Below are positions 52,783 to 62,000 of a stretch of 64,000 nucleotides of DNA, piece by piece. Every line of letters begins with the position of its first letter. Positions within the stretch are counted from its first letter, which is position 1. Position numbers and translations under genes: made by a program. A model generated the notes under the pieces. That model saw only the letters and a list, made by a program, of their open reading frames with translations, was not told the origin of the DNA and ran no database searches. The DNA comes from Thecamonas trahens ATCC 50062 (lineage: Eukaryota; Apusozoa; Apusomonadida; Apusomonadidae): assembly GCF_000142905.1 (NCBI RefSeq), contig NW_013657668.1, positions 252,912-316,911 on the forward strand, given 5' to 3'.

Positions 52783-55700
52783 ATGTCGGACGATGATGAG
52801 CCGGAATGCCCGCTGTGCATGGAGCAGCTCGACGTGACGGATAGAAATTTCCGGCCATGCCCTTGTGGCTACCAGGTACGTATAGCGGAAGGCTGACGTG
52901 GTGGGATGGAAGGTGTGGTGGGTGAACTTTGGCATAGCCTGCTGTTGTGGTGGTGAGCGTGCCTAGGGAGGCGATGCGAGCGTGTGGGGGAGGGTGGCGG
53001 GCGGTGAGGTGAGCACTGCCGTCGGCCAAAAAATCATCCCTCGCCTCGCAAGGGCGCGGGAGGCGGGGGCGGAGGAGAGGGAGTAGAGGCGTGGCGCGGG
53101 GGCCGCGGACCTGCAAGGTGCAAGCAGAGGTCATGTGTGAGGACGGAGCAGGAGGGGAGGCTCGTGGAAGGCGGGGGTGGCGCAGGCGGAGGGCGGAGGG
53201 CGCTGAAGTGGGGCCGAGTGTTCCCAACCAGCTGGCGCGACTAACAGCAAGTGTGGGCGGTGGTCATTGGTGGCGCGCAGATCTGTCGGTTCTGCTTCAA
53301 CCACATCAAGGACAACATGAGTGGGCAGTGTCCGGCATGCCGACAGGTGTACGACGAGAAGAACTACAAGTTCACGCCGCCGGACCCGTCCGAGATCAAG
53401 AAGGCGAGCAAGAAGAAGGGCAGCAAGCGGGTGCGCAAGAGCGACAGCGGCGGCTCGCGCAAGCATCTGCAGAACGTGCGGGTCATCCAGCGGAACCTGG
53501 TGTACGCCATTGGCCTCTCGCTCTCTGTGGCGCGTGAGGAGACGCTCAAGCGGCACGACTTCTTTGGGCAGTTTGGGCGGATCCACAAGGTTGTGGTCAA
53601 CCGGCACAACTTGTACAACGCCAACGCGGCGCAGGGCCCGACAGTCTCTGCTTACATCACGTACACGCAGCCTGACGAGGCGATGCGGGCGATTGCGGCA
53701 ACAGACGGCTCGCTGGTCGACGGCCGGCCGATCCGGGCCTCGTTTGGAACTACCAAGTATTGTTCGTACTTTCTGCGTTCGGTCCAGTGCAACAACCCGG
53801 ACTGCATGTATCTGCATGAGCTCGGCGATGAGCGCGACTCGTTTTCCAAGGAGGATCTGGAGAAGTCGTCGGAGCACAACCTCCACGACTCGACACAGGC
53901 CATTGTCAATCTGGCCAAGCAAAAGTACCCGTACCAGCTGGAAAAGCTGCCGGGCACGCTCCCCAAGGACGCTGGCGGGAGCCGGCGGTCGAGCAAGCAG
54001 CCGTTGGTGGCCGGCTCGTCGTCGTCGGCAGGTGCCGGATCGCGCGACCGCTCTGGCCGCGGGCGCGACCGCGGACGCGACCGGACCAACAGCGACCGTG
54101 ACGGGCCCGACGGACGCGATGGGCGCGACGGCCGACGTGGCGGTGGGCGCGACCGCGGGCTGACGCGCCTTAATGACCGCGGCGGACGCGATCGTGGCGG
54201 CGACCGGGACCGCGGCGGACGCGACCGCGGCGGCGATCGTGGCGGCGATCGTGGCCGGCGTGACCGGGACCGCGGCGGCGACCGCGGCGATCGTGGCGGC
54301 GACCGCGCCCGGCGCGACCGTGACCGTGGCGGCGACCGTGGCGGAGCAAGACGCGGCGGAGTGCACGGCTCGGCGTCAGAGGATGAGGCTCCGGACTCGG
54401 GCTCCGGCTCGGTTTGGGGCGTCCCGGGCGGTGGCGGTGGCGGCGGGCAGACCCGGCTCGGGCGCGGTGCAGTCCGTGCCTCGGTCGTGACTGCGGACGA
54501 CACCGACTGGCCCGAGCCGGCGCTGGCGGCGTCGGTGAGCGGAACCAAGTCTGGCGGCGCCGGCTCGGGCGGCCACGACTCTGCGTTGCCTGCGACGGCT
54601 CAGTGGGGCGCCAAGGTCGGGACCGGTGGAAGCGGAAGCGGGCCCAAGCCGCTAGTGGCCAACGCTGGCGGAGCTGGTGGCTCTGGCGGTTCAGGCCCTC
54701 ATCCGGCGCACGGAGCGTCGGGCGACGACGGGCGGAGCTCTTGGGTCCAAGCCACGGCCGGGACTCGGGGCCACGAACGAGCTGGCGGCGCTGGCGGCAA
54801 CGCTGGCCGTGAGAGTGGCGCGCCGGGCGGGCGTAAGCGCGGGCCGGAGCGGCAGGGCGGAGCGGGTGGCTCGTCCAAGGTTGTGGCACCGTCGACCGGC
54901 ACCGGCTCGGCCGTTGTGCTTTCCAAGCGAGTCCGCGGGACCAAGCTCGGCCTCAACAAGGGTGGCGCAGGCGCGGCCGGGGCGATCGGCAAGCCGGGCT
55001 CGGCGCGCGAACACGGCGCAGACAGCAGCAACGACAGCAACAAGCAGTACTCGACGCTGTGGAACACGCCGAGTCCCAACTCGGGCGTCCAGTCGATGCT
55101 GGGGCTCACCGGGCTCGAGTCTAGTGGGCCGCCGGGCCTGTTCTCGCTCTCGGGTCAACCGGCGCACGCCGCGCACTCTGGTCGCGGCAGCAAGCTCGCC
55201 CCCGGGATCGACGAAGACCTCGGGTTTGATCCCTGGGAGGAGTCGTCGCTGGGACTGGCGTCGATTCTGACGAGTGGCAGCGGCGAGAGCCCGAGCGGGT
55301 ATGACGCAAACTCGGCGATGCAGGCGCAGGCGCAGGCACGCTTGCAGGCGCAGGCGCAGGCACAGGCGCAGGCACAGGCCCGGGCGCAGGCACAGGCGCA
55401 GGCACAGGCCGCAGCGCAGGCGCAGGCGCATGCCCAGGCCGCAGCCCATGCACAGGCGCATGCTCAGGCACAGGCGCAGGCGCAGGTCCGGGCCAAGGCT
55501 GTCCATGCGCAGGCGCAGGCACAGGCGCAGGCGGCGCGTGCGCAGGCGCTGGCAATGGCGCAGGCGCAGGCACAGGCAATGGCGCGTGCGCAGGCGCAGG
55601 CACAGGCGATGGCGCAGGCCAAGCTTCAGGCGATGGCGCAGGCGCAGGCGCAGGCAACCCAAGGCCGCGGTGGAGCGTCTCAATCGCGGTTTGGATTTGC

Positions 55701-56172
55701 TCGCAGCGATGTCGGCGAGGACAACTGGTCGGCGCCAGCGCCGCGGTCGCTGCTGCCGATGTCGTCGGGCCCAGCACCGACGTCGGCGGTGCTTGCAGTG
55801 GCAACCGGCTCGTCTCCGCCGCCGCCGCTTGCGGGCGGATTCGGCTCGCTCGCCGGCATGGCGAGCATGGCGTCGACCGGCAGCGGCTCGCAGGGCGCGA
55901 GCAACAGCGGCTCGGCGAGCGTCGCTGCTGCTGCCTCGGGCGGCTCGTCGCGGCTTGCCATCTGGACCCAGCAGTCGCCCGACAACGGAGCCGGCGCGTC
56001 GCAGGCGCCCCTCCCGATGTGGCCCGGGCCTGGCGGTGCGCCGTCGCTCCCCGGTTTTGGCACGGAGCAGTACGACTACGACGTGGCCAAGGCTCGGCAG
56101 GACGTCCTCCGTCGCGAGTCCAACCTTAAGGTTGTGATGCAGGGCGGGCGCGCCAGCGGTGATCGCTCATGA
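52783..56172 (+). CDS. CNOT4: CNOT4/Not4 E3 ubiquitin ligase
   Basis: Two exons, 52783-52875 and 53281-56172 (donor GTACGT, acceptor GCGCAG), give 994 aa. The RING finger spans the junction: [20 protein letters not shown] then CGYQ in exon 1, [12 protein letters not shown] and [10 protein letters not shown] in exon 2, the C4C4 type unique to Not4. Next come [15 protein letters not shown] and an RRM (to [11 protein letters not shown]), then a CCCH finger [15 protein letters not shown]. Not4 is the ubiquitin ligase of the CCR4-NOT complex, acting on stalled ribosomes and mRNA decay. The remainder is low complexity: Arg/Asp/Gly repeats (about residues 260-375), Gly/Ser-rich sequence, a long Gln-Ala block (55318-55662) and a Ser/Gly-rich tail ending in a conserved-looking helix. 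Confidence 0.95.
55318..55662 (+). repeat. Gln-Ala coding repeat (GCGCAGGCACAG type)
   Basis: About 115 codons, nearly all alternating Ala and Gln from CAGGCG/CAGGCA hexamers, within CNOT4 exon 2. Met, His and Arg are sprinkled in by single-base changes. Confidence 0.9.
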
Positions 56173-56732
56173 CGCGGCAAGGTTGTTTTGTCGCCCCACG
56201 CCGTCATCGACTTTCTTTTCTTCCCCTCATCAACCCGCGCTTTCTCCATCCGCTTAACCACGAGCCAACGACAAGGCCACACGCTCTCCATGACATCGAT
56301 TGACAAGACAAGACCACCCCACCACAGACAAGCAACTTCACCATCTTGACAACGCCACATCTCGCCCGATTGCAGTCTGCTCTCGGGCACATAGACCCTC
56401 CCAGCCACCCGCCATCATCAACCAAGGCACCCTCAACTACCTCGACCAACCATCAACCACCATCACAGACACAGATCACAGATCGCAGTACGACGCTTTT
56501 TGTCGTTGCTGCAACAAACACACAACACACACACATATGCCGCCGCCCACAAGCGGCGGGGCGGCGGGGTTGAGGCGGTATCATTTTCTTCGGCTGTCAA
56601 AACGAATAATATGATGAAATGCCTGTTGGCTCCTTGATAGCCGGAAGGCAGTACGGCGTCGGGACTTGGGATGGGGGGCAGGAGCTGAGAGCGTCGAGTA
56701 CCCAACTCTACTACCCAATAGCACAAGAGACC
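56173..56732. other. intergenic, no gene seen
   Basis: 560 bp between CNOT4 and the ankyrin gene, less GC-rich than the genes, CA-rich at 56270-56540. A run of AACGAATAATATGATG at about 56600 is the most AT-rich spot. It should contain a 3' UTR and a promoter. Confidence 0.5.
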
Positions 56733-57314
56733 ATGGCCGACGTCAGCGAGCTCACGACCTCACCGCAGGTGCAGCTGTATGCGTTTGCGCGTGCCGGGCG
56801 GCTGGATGCTATTCAGGAGCTGTTTGCGGCCGATTCGGCGCTTAACGTCAACGCCCCGGACCAGACAGGCAAGACGGTACGAGTGCTGGGCGCAAAGAGG
56901 AAAAAGGAGTGGCGAGATGAGGGAGTCGGACTTACGTGCAGGGCGGTGTGCGGGCGGGAGGAACAGCCGCTGCACTACGCGGCGCAGTTTGGGTGGCCCG
57001 CGGTGGTAGGCTTTCTGCTGGAGCAGGGGGCGGAGCAGAGCGTGTGCGAGACGACGGGCGACACGCCGCTGCACTTTGCGGCGTTCAAGGGCCACACACA
57101 GGTGGTGCGTGTGCTGATGGAGGCCGGTGCGGACCCGACGGTGAGCAACGAGGACGGTAAGTTCCCGCATCAGCTCTGCGATGAGGGCGGCGCGACGCAC
57201 CAGGTCCTCTTCGACGCCTACTCGGAGGCGTACGCGGTGGATCCCGCGGATCTGGAGGGCTCTTCCGAGTACTCGGACGACGACGACGACGAGGATGACG
57301 AGGATGAGGAGTGA
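56733..57314 (+). CDS. ankyrin-repeat protein with acidic tail
   Basis: Two exons, 56733-56876 and 56967-57314, give 163 aa. The intron (GTACGA donor, GAACAG acceptor, 90 nt) falls exactly inside the repeat motif: DQTGKT in exon 1 joins PLHYAAQFGW in exon 2, restoring the ankyrin consensus. Three repeats are visible: LYAFARAGRLDAIQELFAAD, PLHYAAQFGWPAVVGFLLEQ and PLHFAAFKGHTQVVRVLMEA. The C-terminus is a run of Asp/Glu. Reading through the intron keeps the frame but breaks the repeat. Small ankyrin proteins of this type are protein-binding adaptors; no specific partner can be inferred. Confidence 0.85.
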   Translation: MADVSELTTSPQVQLYAFARAGRLDAIQELFAADSALNVNAPDQTGKTVRVLGAKRKKEWRDEGVGLTCRAVCGREEQPLHYAAQFGWPAVVGFLLEQGAEQSVCETTGDTPLHFAAFKGHTQVVRVLMEAGADPTVSNEDGKFPHQLCDEGGATHQVLFDAYSEAYAVDPADLEGSSEYSDDDDDEDDEDEE

Positions 57315-57441
57315 TGCGGCGTTCGTTGGCACCAAGCGAAAGCTATGAGCTGTAAAGTACGACGAATCGAGGCGGCAGGCTTGAGCTCGAGCTTGATCGA
57401 GGTAGGGGGGGGGGAGAGGGACAGGTTGTGTTCACGTGTGT

Positions 57442-60400
57442 CTATTGGGTGATTTCCTTGACCGAGGCGTGCTTGGGCTCGAGGCGCTGGGAGATGGCGT
57501 AGGCGTCGTTCTCGTCGTACGGCTGCGAGAAGACGTGGTAGAGCCAGTCGCGGACGACGGGCAGCTCTGTGAGACAATACGGGGTGTTCTGGAACTGCTG
57601 GATGGTTCTGATTTCGCGGGAGATCTTGTTTCGCTTGTCAAAGTTGATGAGGCCGTCCGCGGTCATGTTGGAGTTACCGTCCTCAATAAAGGTGAGGTCA
57701 GTGAGGGTGATGCCGAGGTAAGGGATGCAGGGCGGGTGGATTGTGCGCATGACGGCGCGGTGATTCTTGTAGTTCTTGGAGCGGTCGACAAGAGCGCAGA
57801 GGGACTCGTAGGTGGAGCGAGTCTTGGAAGAGAGGGCGTTCCAAGTGTGCTTGAGGCGGAAGATAGGCGAGAATTGCATGCCTGCGACGAGCTCCATGAC
57901 GGCGTTAAAGTTGTTGAGCTTGCGGAGCTCTGCGGCGATGTGAATAAAGTGCGTGAGGACGGACTTGCGCTCGCGGAGCGACTCTGCGCCGAGGATGCGC
58001 ATGCAGACCCACTGAGAGGTGTCGTTGAAGTGGCTGATGAGCTTGCGGATGTTGTTCTCACCCTTTTCGGTCCAGGCCTGGTTGAGGCACTCCCAGGGGC
58101 GGATAGAGCAGTACATGGTGTGCTCGATGAGGGTGATTTGGCGGGCGAGCTCGCAGGCGGAGAGGCGGGTAAAGGGCTCGATGGAGGGGTCGAGGCCAGG
58201 CGGGATTTCAACGCGCGGCGGAGCCTCGTGCATCATCTTCTCGATCTCGTCGCGGCCCTGATAGCGCTTCTCGAGGAGAGCGCGGATTTGCTGGGCGGCG
58301 CGGGCCATGCCGGACTTGGGCATGGTAGTGTCCAGAAAGTCGTGGAGCTTGGTGATGAGATCGTCGTCGGCATCGATAAAGTCGTACGAGTGCTTGTCGA
58401 CCCAGGTCTTGAGGACGTTGAAGACGCGGAGGCGGATGACGGTCTGCTTCTCCTTGTTGAACCGACGAAAGTCGTCGTCCGAGTAGGTGAGCGGAGTGGC
58501 CATGTCGAAGCGCTGGATAAGAAGCTCGAGGAGGTCGATGGGACGTGTGAAGGAGCGGTAGGTGAGGAGGAAGGTGAGGACATAGTCGGGGTCCGGGAAC
58601 TTCTCGTTAGTGAGGTGCTCCACAAGGCGGGTGAGTGTGGCGGCCTTGACGAGCATGCGGTTGGAGCCCGGCTGCGAGATGACGACCATTTCCTCGGTTT
58701 CTGCGGCGAGAGCGAAGCGGTCCTCGATGCGATGCGGGACTGAGGGCGGTGGCGGCGGAAGGGTGTCGAGGGTGAGATCTGCTGGGCGGGCGAAGGAGGT
58801 CTTGACCATGTCGCACGGCAGTGTGCGTCTGCGGGCGACTTCGGCGGTGAAGATGCCCTTTGCGGCGAGCTTGGCCTTGATCTGCTCAGGGGTGAGCGGA
58901 ACCGAGGGGAGGGCGCGGGAACGGCGGGGCTTGGGCTTGCGCGGCGAGGCTGCGGGCGCAGACTCCGGCGACGATGCTGCGGACGAGGGGGCCTTGGCAG
59001 CAGTCACGGCCTTGGGCGCCTCGGGGTAAGCGTCGGTGAGCTCTACAGTGAGCTCATTGGGGTCCGAGTTGGAGCTTGCGCCGCCGTCGAGGTCGCCGCC
59101 GTCAGAGCCTGTGTCGTCATTGCCCGACTCTCTGTCGTTGTTCTCGGTGAGTTCGAGGTTCGACTCTGTGGCGTCGTCAGTGTCGAGATCCATGCGGAGC
59201 GAGTACGACGGATCGAGGATGGCCGAGACAAGATCAAAGCCGGCGGGCAGTGGAGCCGGCGGGGTGGCCGACGTTGCGCCAGGCGTGTACGTGCCGCGTG
59301 AGCCTGGCGCGGCGAGAAAACCCGGCAGGGCAAGTGAGCCTGCGGTGGAGACCGGGCGCATGGTGTGGCGTTTGTCGCCAAACCGCGGGAGTGGAGAGCG
59401 GGTTCCTGGACCAGGCTCGTCTGAGCTATCAGAGTCAAAGCTGGCGTCTGGGTTGTCTGGGTCGTCTGCAACATCTGCATTGTTTGCAGCCTGAGAGAGC
59501 CCGCCGTGCATGCATTCGTCTTCTGCAAGTGCGCCGTCGCCGCCAATGGTACCGTCACGATCGGTTGAGTCCGAGTCTGCGGCGGCGGCGGCGGCGATGC
59601 TTGACTCGTCATCGAACGAGTTGGGCATTGACACGATCGAGACGTGCGGCGGCGTCGACGGCGTGTTGGCGATGGACGAGCCTGCTCCTGGCGAGCCAAA
59701 GCCAAAGTCGTCGTCAAGAAAGGCCGCGACGACCGAGGCCTCGGTGGGCTCTGTCGGCTCCGAGGTCAGCTCACCGGCAGTCGTGTCGGGCGTCCCGCCG
59801 TCGGCGTCAGGCCCGACAATGGCAGCAGAGTCGGTCTCGGCTTCCCGCGGGGATGATGGCGCGGCAGTAAAGCCAAACTCGTCGTCGGCAAAGACCGATG
59901 TCGGCTCAATGGCGATGCTGGTGTCCTCACCCTCTGGCTCGGCAGCCTTGGGCGTCACGCCTGGCACGAGGAATCCAAACGAGCTGGAGCGGGTCATGCG
60001 GTTCTGCAGCAGGCGATCTTGCGGTTTGGTGGAAGGCTCGGCCAAGGGATCGGTAGTGGGAGCCGGCTCTGCGAAGGGGTCGGAAGCCGGCTCTGGTGGC
60101 GGAGCTGACTCGGCAGGAGGAGCAGCAGGCTCGGCAGCAGGAGCAGCAGGCTCGGCAGCAGGAGCAGCAGGCTCGGCAGCAGGAGCAGCAGGCTCGGCAG
60201 GAGGAGCAGCAGGCTCGGCAGCAGGAGCAGCAGGCTCGGCAGCAGGAGCAGCAGGCTCGGCAGCAGGAGCAGCAGGCTCGGCAGCAGGAGCAGCAGGCTC
60301 GGCAACAGGAGCAGCAGGCTCGGCAGCAGGAGCAGCAGGCTCGGCAGCAGGAGCAGCAGGCTCGGCAGGAGGAGCAGCAGGCTCGGCAGCAGGAGCAGCA

Positions 60401-60750
60401 GGCTCGGCAGCAGGAGCAGCAGGCTCGGCAGCAGGAGCAGCAGGCTCGGCAGCAGGAGCAGCAGGCTCGGCAGCAGGAGCAGCAGGCTCGGCAACAGGAG
60501 CAGCAGGCTCGGCAGCAGGAGCAGCAGGCTCGACAGCAGGAGCAGCAGGCTCGGCAGCAGGAGCAGCAGGCTCGGCAGGAGGAGCAGCACCAGAGTTTGG
60601 GCTGGGCGAGTGCGAGCTGGGCGAGTGTGCAGCGGAGATCGATCGTGACGGTGGCGAAACAGCACCCGGCACAGGTATCCGTGTTAGGACCACAGATTGC
60701 TTTCGCACCGGCTTGGGTGGCGGTCGCGCACCGCGAGGGGGCGTAGACAT
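57442..60750 (-). CDS. Ras guanine-nucleotide exchange factor with heptapeptide repeats
   Basis: Single exon, 1,102 aa from the ATG at 60750. The C-terminal third is a complete exchange module: a REM/RasGEF-N domain (about residues 690-810, with LTNEKFPDPDYVLTFLLTYR and SFTRPIDLLELL) and a CDC25 catalytic domain (about 845-1090, with LSACELARQITLIEH, NFNAVMELVAGMQFSPIFRL, IPYLGITLTDLTFIEDGN and NFDKRNKISREI). It should activate a Ras-family GTPase at a membrane. Residues about 55-225 are 22-23 copies of a seven-residue AEPAAPA unit. The middle (about 225-690) is acidic, Ser-rich and probably disordered, with repeated DDEFGF/DDDFGFGS motifs. Upstream codons before MSTPPRGARPPPK are in frame but unlike coding sequence. 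Confidence 0.93.
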   Translation of the reverse strand: MSTPPRGARPPPKPVRKQSVVLTRIPVPGAVSPPSRSISAAHSPSSHSPSPNSGAAPPAEPAAPAAEPAAPAVEPAAPAAEPAAPVAEPAAPAAEPAAPAAEPAAPAAEPAAPAAEPAAPAAEPAAPPAEPAAPAAEPAAPAAEPAAPVAEPAAPAAEPAAPAAEPAAPAAEPAAPAAEPAAPPAEPAAPAAEPAAPAAEPAAPAAEPAAPPAESAPPPEPASDPFAEPAPTTDPLAEPSTKPQDRLLQNRMTRSSSFGFLVPGVTPKAAEPEGEDTSIAIEPTSVFADDEFGFTAAPSSPREAETDSAAIVGPDADGGTPDTTAGELTSEPTEPTEASVVAAFLDDDFGFGSPGAGSSIANTPSTPPHVSIVSMPNSFDDESSIAAAAAADSDSTDRDGTIGGDGALAEDECMHGGLSQAANNADVADDPDNPDASFDSDSSDEPGPGTRSPLPRFGDKRHTMRPVSTAGSLALPGFLAAPGSRGTYTPGATSATPPAPLPAGFDLVSAILDPSYSLRMDLDTDDATESNLELTENNDRESGNDDTGSDGGDLDGGASSNSDPNELTVELTDAYPEAPKAVTAAKAPSSAASSPESAPAASPRKPKPRRSRALPSVPLTPEQIKAKLAAKGIFTAEVARRRTLPCDMVKTSFARPADLTLDTLPPPPPSVPHRIEDRFALAAETEEMVVISQPGSNRMLVKAATLTRLVEHLTNEKFPDPDYVLTFLLTYRSFTRPIDLLELLIQRFDMATPLTYSDDDFRRFNKEKQTVIRLRVFNVLKTWVDKHSYDFIDADDDLITKLHDFLDTTMPKSGMARAAQQIRALLEKRYQGRDEIEKMMHEAPPRVEIPPGLDPSIEPFTRLSACELARQITLIEHTMYCSIRPWECLNQAWTEKGENNIRKLISHFNDTSQWVCMRILGAESLRERKSVLTHFIHIAAELRKLNNFNAVMELVAGMQFSPIFRLKHTWNALSSKTRSTYESLCALVDRSKNYKNHRAVMRTIHPPCIPYLGITLTDLTFIEDGNSNMTADGLINFDKRNKISREIRTIQQFQNTPYCLTELPVVRDWLYHVFSQPYDENDAYAISQRLEPKHASVKEITQ
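60108..60590 (-). repeat. 21-bp coding minisatellite, about 23 units
   Basis: The unit, read in the RasGEF sense, encodes AEPAAPA. Variant units (Val for Ala, or Pro for Ala, at the last position) recur at intervals of about eight to nine units, so a block of roughly 170-190 bp has itself been duplicated. Both strands stay open through it. Confidence 0.92.
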
Positions 60751-61199
60751 GCTGTGCAAGGTTGTCCCGAGTGAGTGAGGATGCAAACTATCAGCTGCGC
60801 ACATGGAAGGCAAGAGGGGGGACGACGCGGGCATGCGTTCCGGTCGGTCGCACCTTCCGCCCCGCCTCCGCCTCCACCACCACAGCGGCCGCCGCACCAC
60901 AACATAGACTGCACCATGTGGCAGTCTCGAGCAACGGTCACACACCTTTCCGCCGAGTAGCCCACGTCGTCGCTCTCTGGCTGGTTCATGTGTCCTCGAA
61001 GCAACGTACCCAGGATGTGCAGAAGCGAGAAAAGTGGTCAGGGTTGCCCGAACGTGGCGTGGCAAATCCGCAACGCTCCGTCGCTGCACCAAATCGCCGG
61101 GGCGCGTGCCTCCGGAGCCTGCAAACGCCAGCTCGCCGGCTGGCTTGGTGGGTTCGGGCCGACGGCGGCAGCGACACTCCACGCGGCAGACCGTTTGCC
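60751..61199. other. divergent intergenic region
   Basis: About 450 bp between the RasGEF start (-) and the TVP15-like start (+). It is moderately GC-rich with no repeats or convincing exons. Confidence 0.45.
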
Positions 61200-61885
61200 A
61201 TGGCCAGGTCATGTGCGCTCATCACGTACAATATCATGCGGTTCTTTGTGGTCGTCGCTCTCATATTTGTGGCGGTGGCCACAGTCCTCATTCTCATTGA
61301 CTCATTTGCAGTCAACAAGGTACGCAGGACGCCCGAGCGGCGGCGGAGCGGGGGGAAAGGCACGCAGCGCGTGGCCTGCAGCCGGAGGCGGCATGGCCGG
61401 CAGCGCGGTGCCGCGGGAGAGGGGGCACAAGACTCACGTAGTGTGTGGGGGTGTGCCAGGCTGACGACGTGGCGCGCATTGTGCTCCGCATATACACGCT
61501 ACTCTTCTGTGCGCTGCACATGTACGGCGAGTTCGACCCGGAGCCGCTCTACGTCTACCTCGCCTTTCTCCGCGGCTGGCTCGGGCGCGGGCTATCGCTC
61601 ATTTTCCTCGCCGTCCTCACACTCGCCGCCTGCTCGGACAAGATCTCGGATACCATCGACCTCATCCGCCAGATTGCCGGCTGGACCCTCATGGGCTTTG
61701 GCACCATCTACTTTCTGCTCGGGACGTGCTGCATGGAGGATGCGCGTCGCCGCAAGATCGAGCAGCTCAACTTGACCAACGCCACCGAGCGGGCGCTGGT
61801 CGGCCAGGCTAAGCGTGATGCCAAGAATACTACCGTGGTCCTGGAGGATCCCAACGCGGATGCCAACCAGCGCAACGCAGTGTAG
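61200..61885 (+). CDS. TVP15/COPI-associated family membrane protein
   Basis: Two exons, 61200-61319 and 61460-61885 (donor GTACGC, acceptor TGCCAG, phase 0), give 181 aa. Four hydrophobic segments: FFVVVALIFVAVATVLILI, VLRIYTLLFCALHMYGEF (partly amphipathic), LSLIFLAVLTLAACS and WTLMGFGTIYFLLGTCC. The order IYTLLFCALHMYGEF then LRGWLGRGLSLIFL matches the COPI-associated/TVP15 family of small tetraspanning Golgi vesicle proteins. The C-terminal tail is polar with a short basic helix (ARRRKIEQLNL). Assignment by pattern; the family itself has no known enzymatic activity. Confidence 0.72.
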
Positions 61886-62000
61886 CGCCGCTCGCCCGCA
61901 CAACCGGCATTCTCTGCCTAGAAGTCAGCAAACACACTCACACACTCACATACATCTATGCGCAAGACATGGCAGCGAGAGTTGGCTGCAGGGTCTATTA

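Noticed and set aside
59510..60778. 422-codon plus-strand open frame (Gly-Ser-Ala repeats) opposite the RasGEF gene
   Set aside because: It exists only because the 21-bp repeat and GC-rich sequence lack stops on both strands; the minus strand has the recognisable exchange domain in the same unbroken frame.
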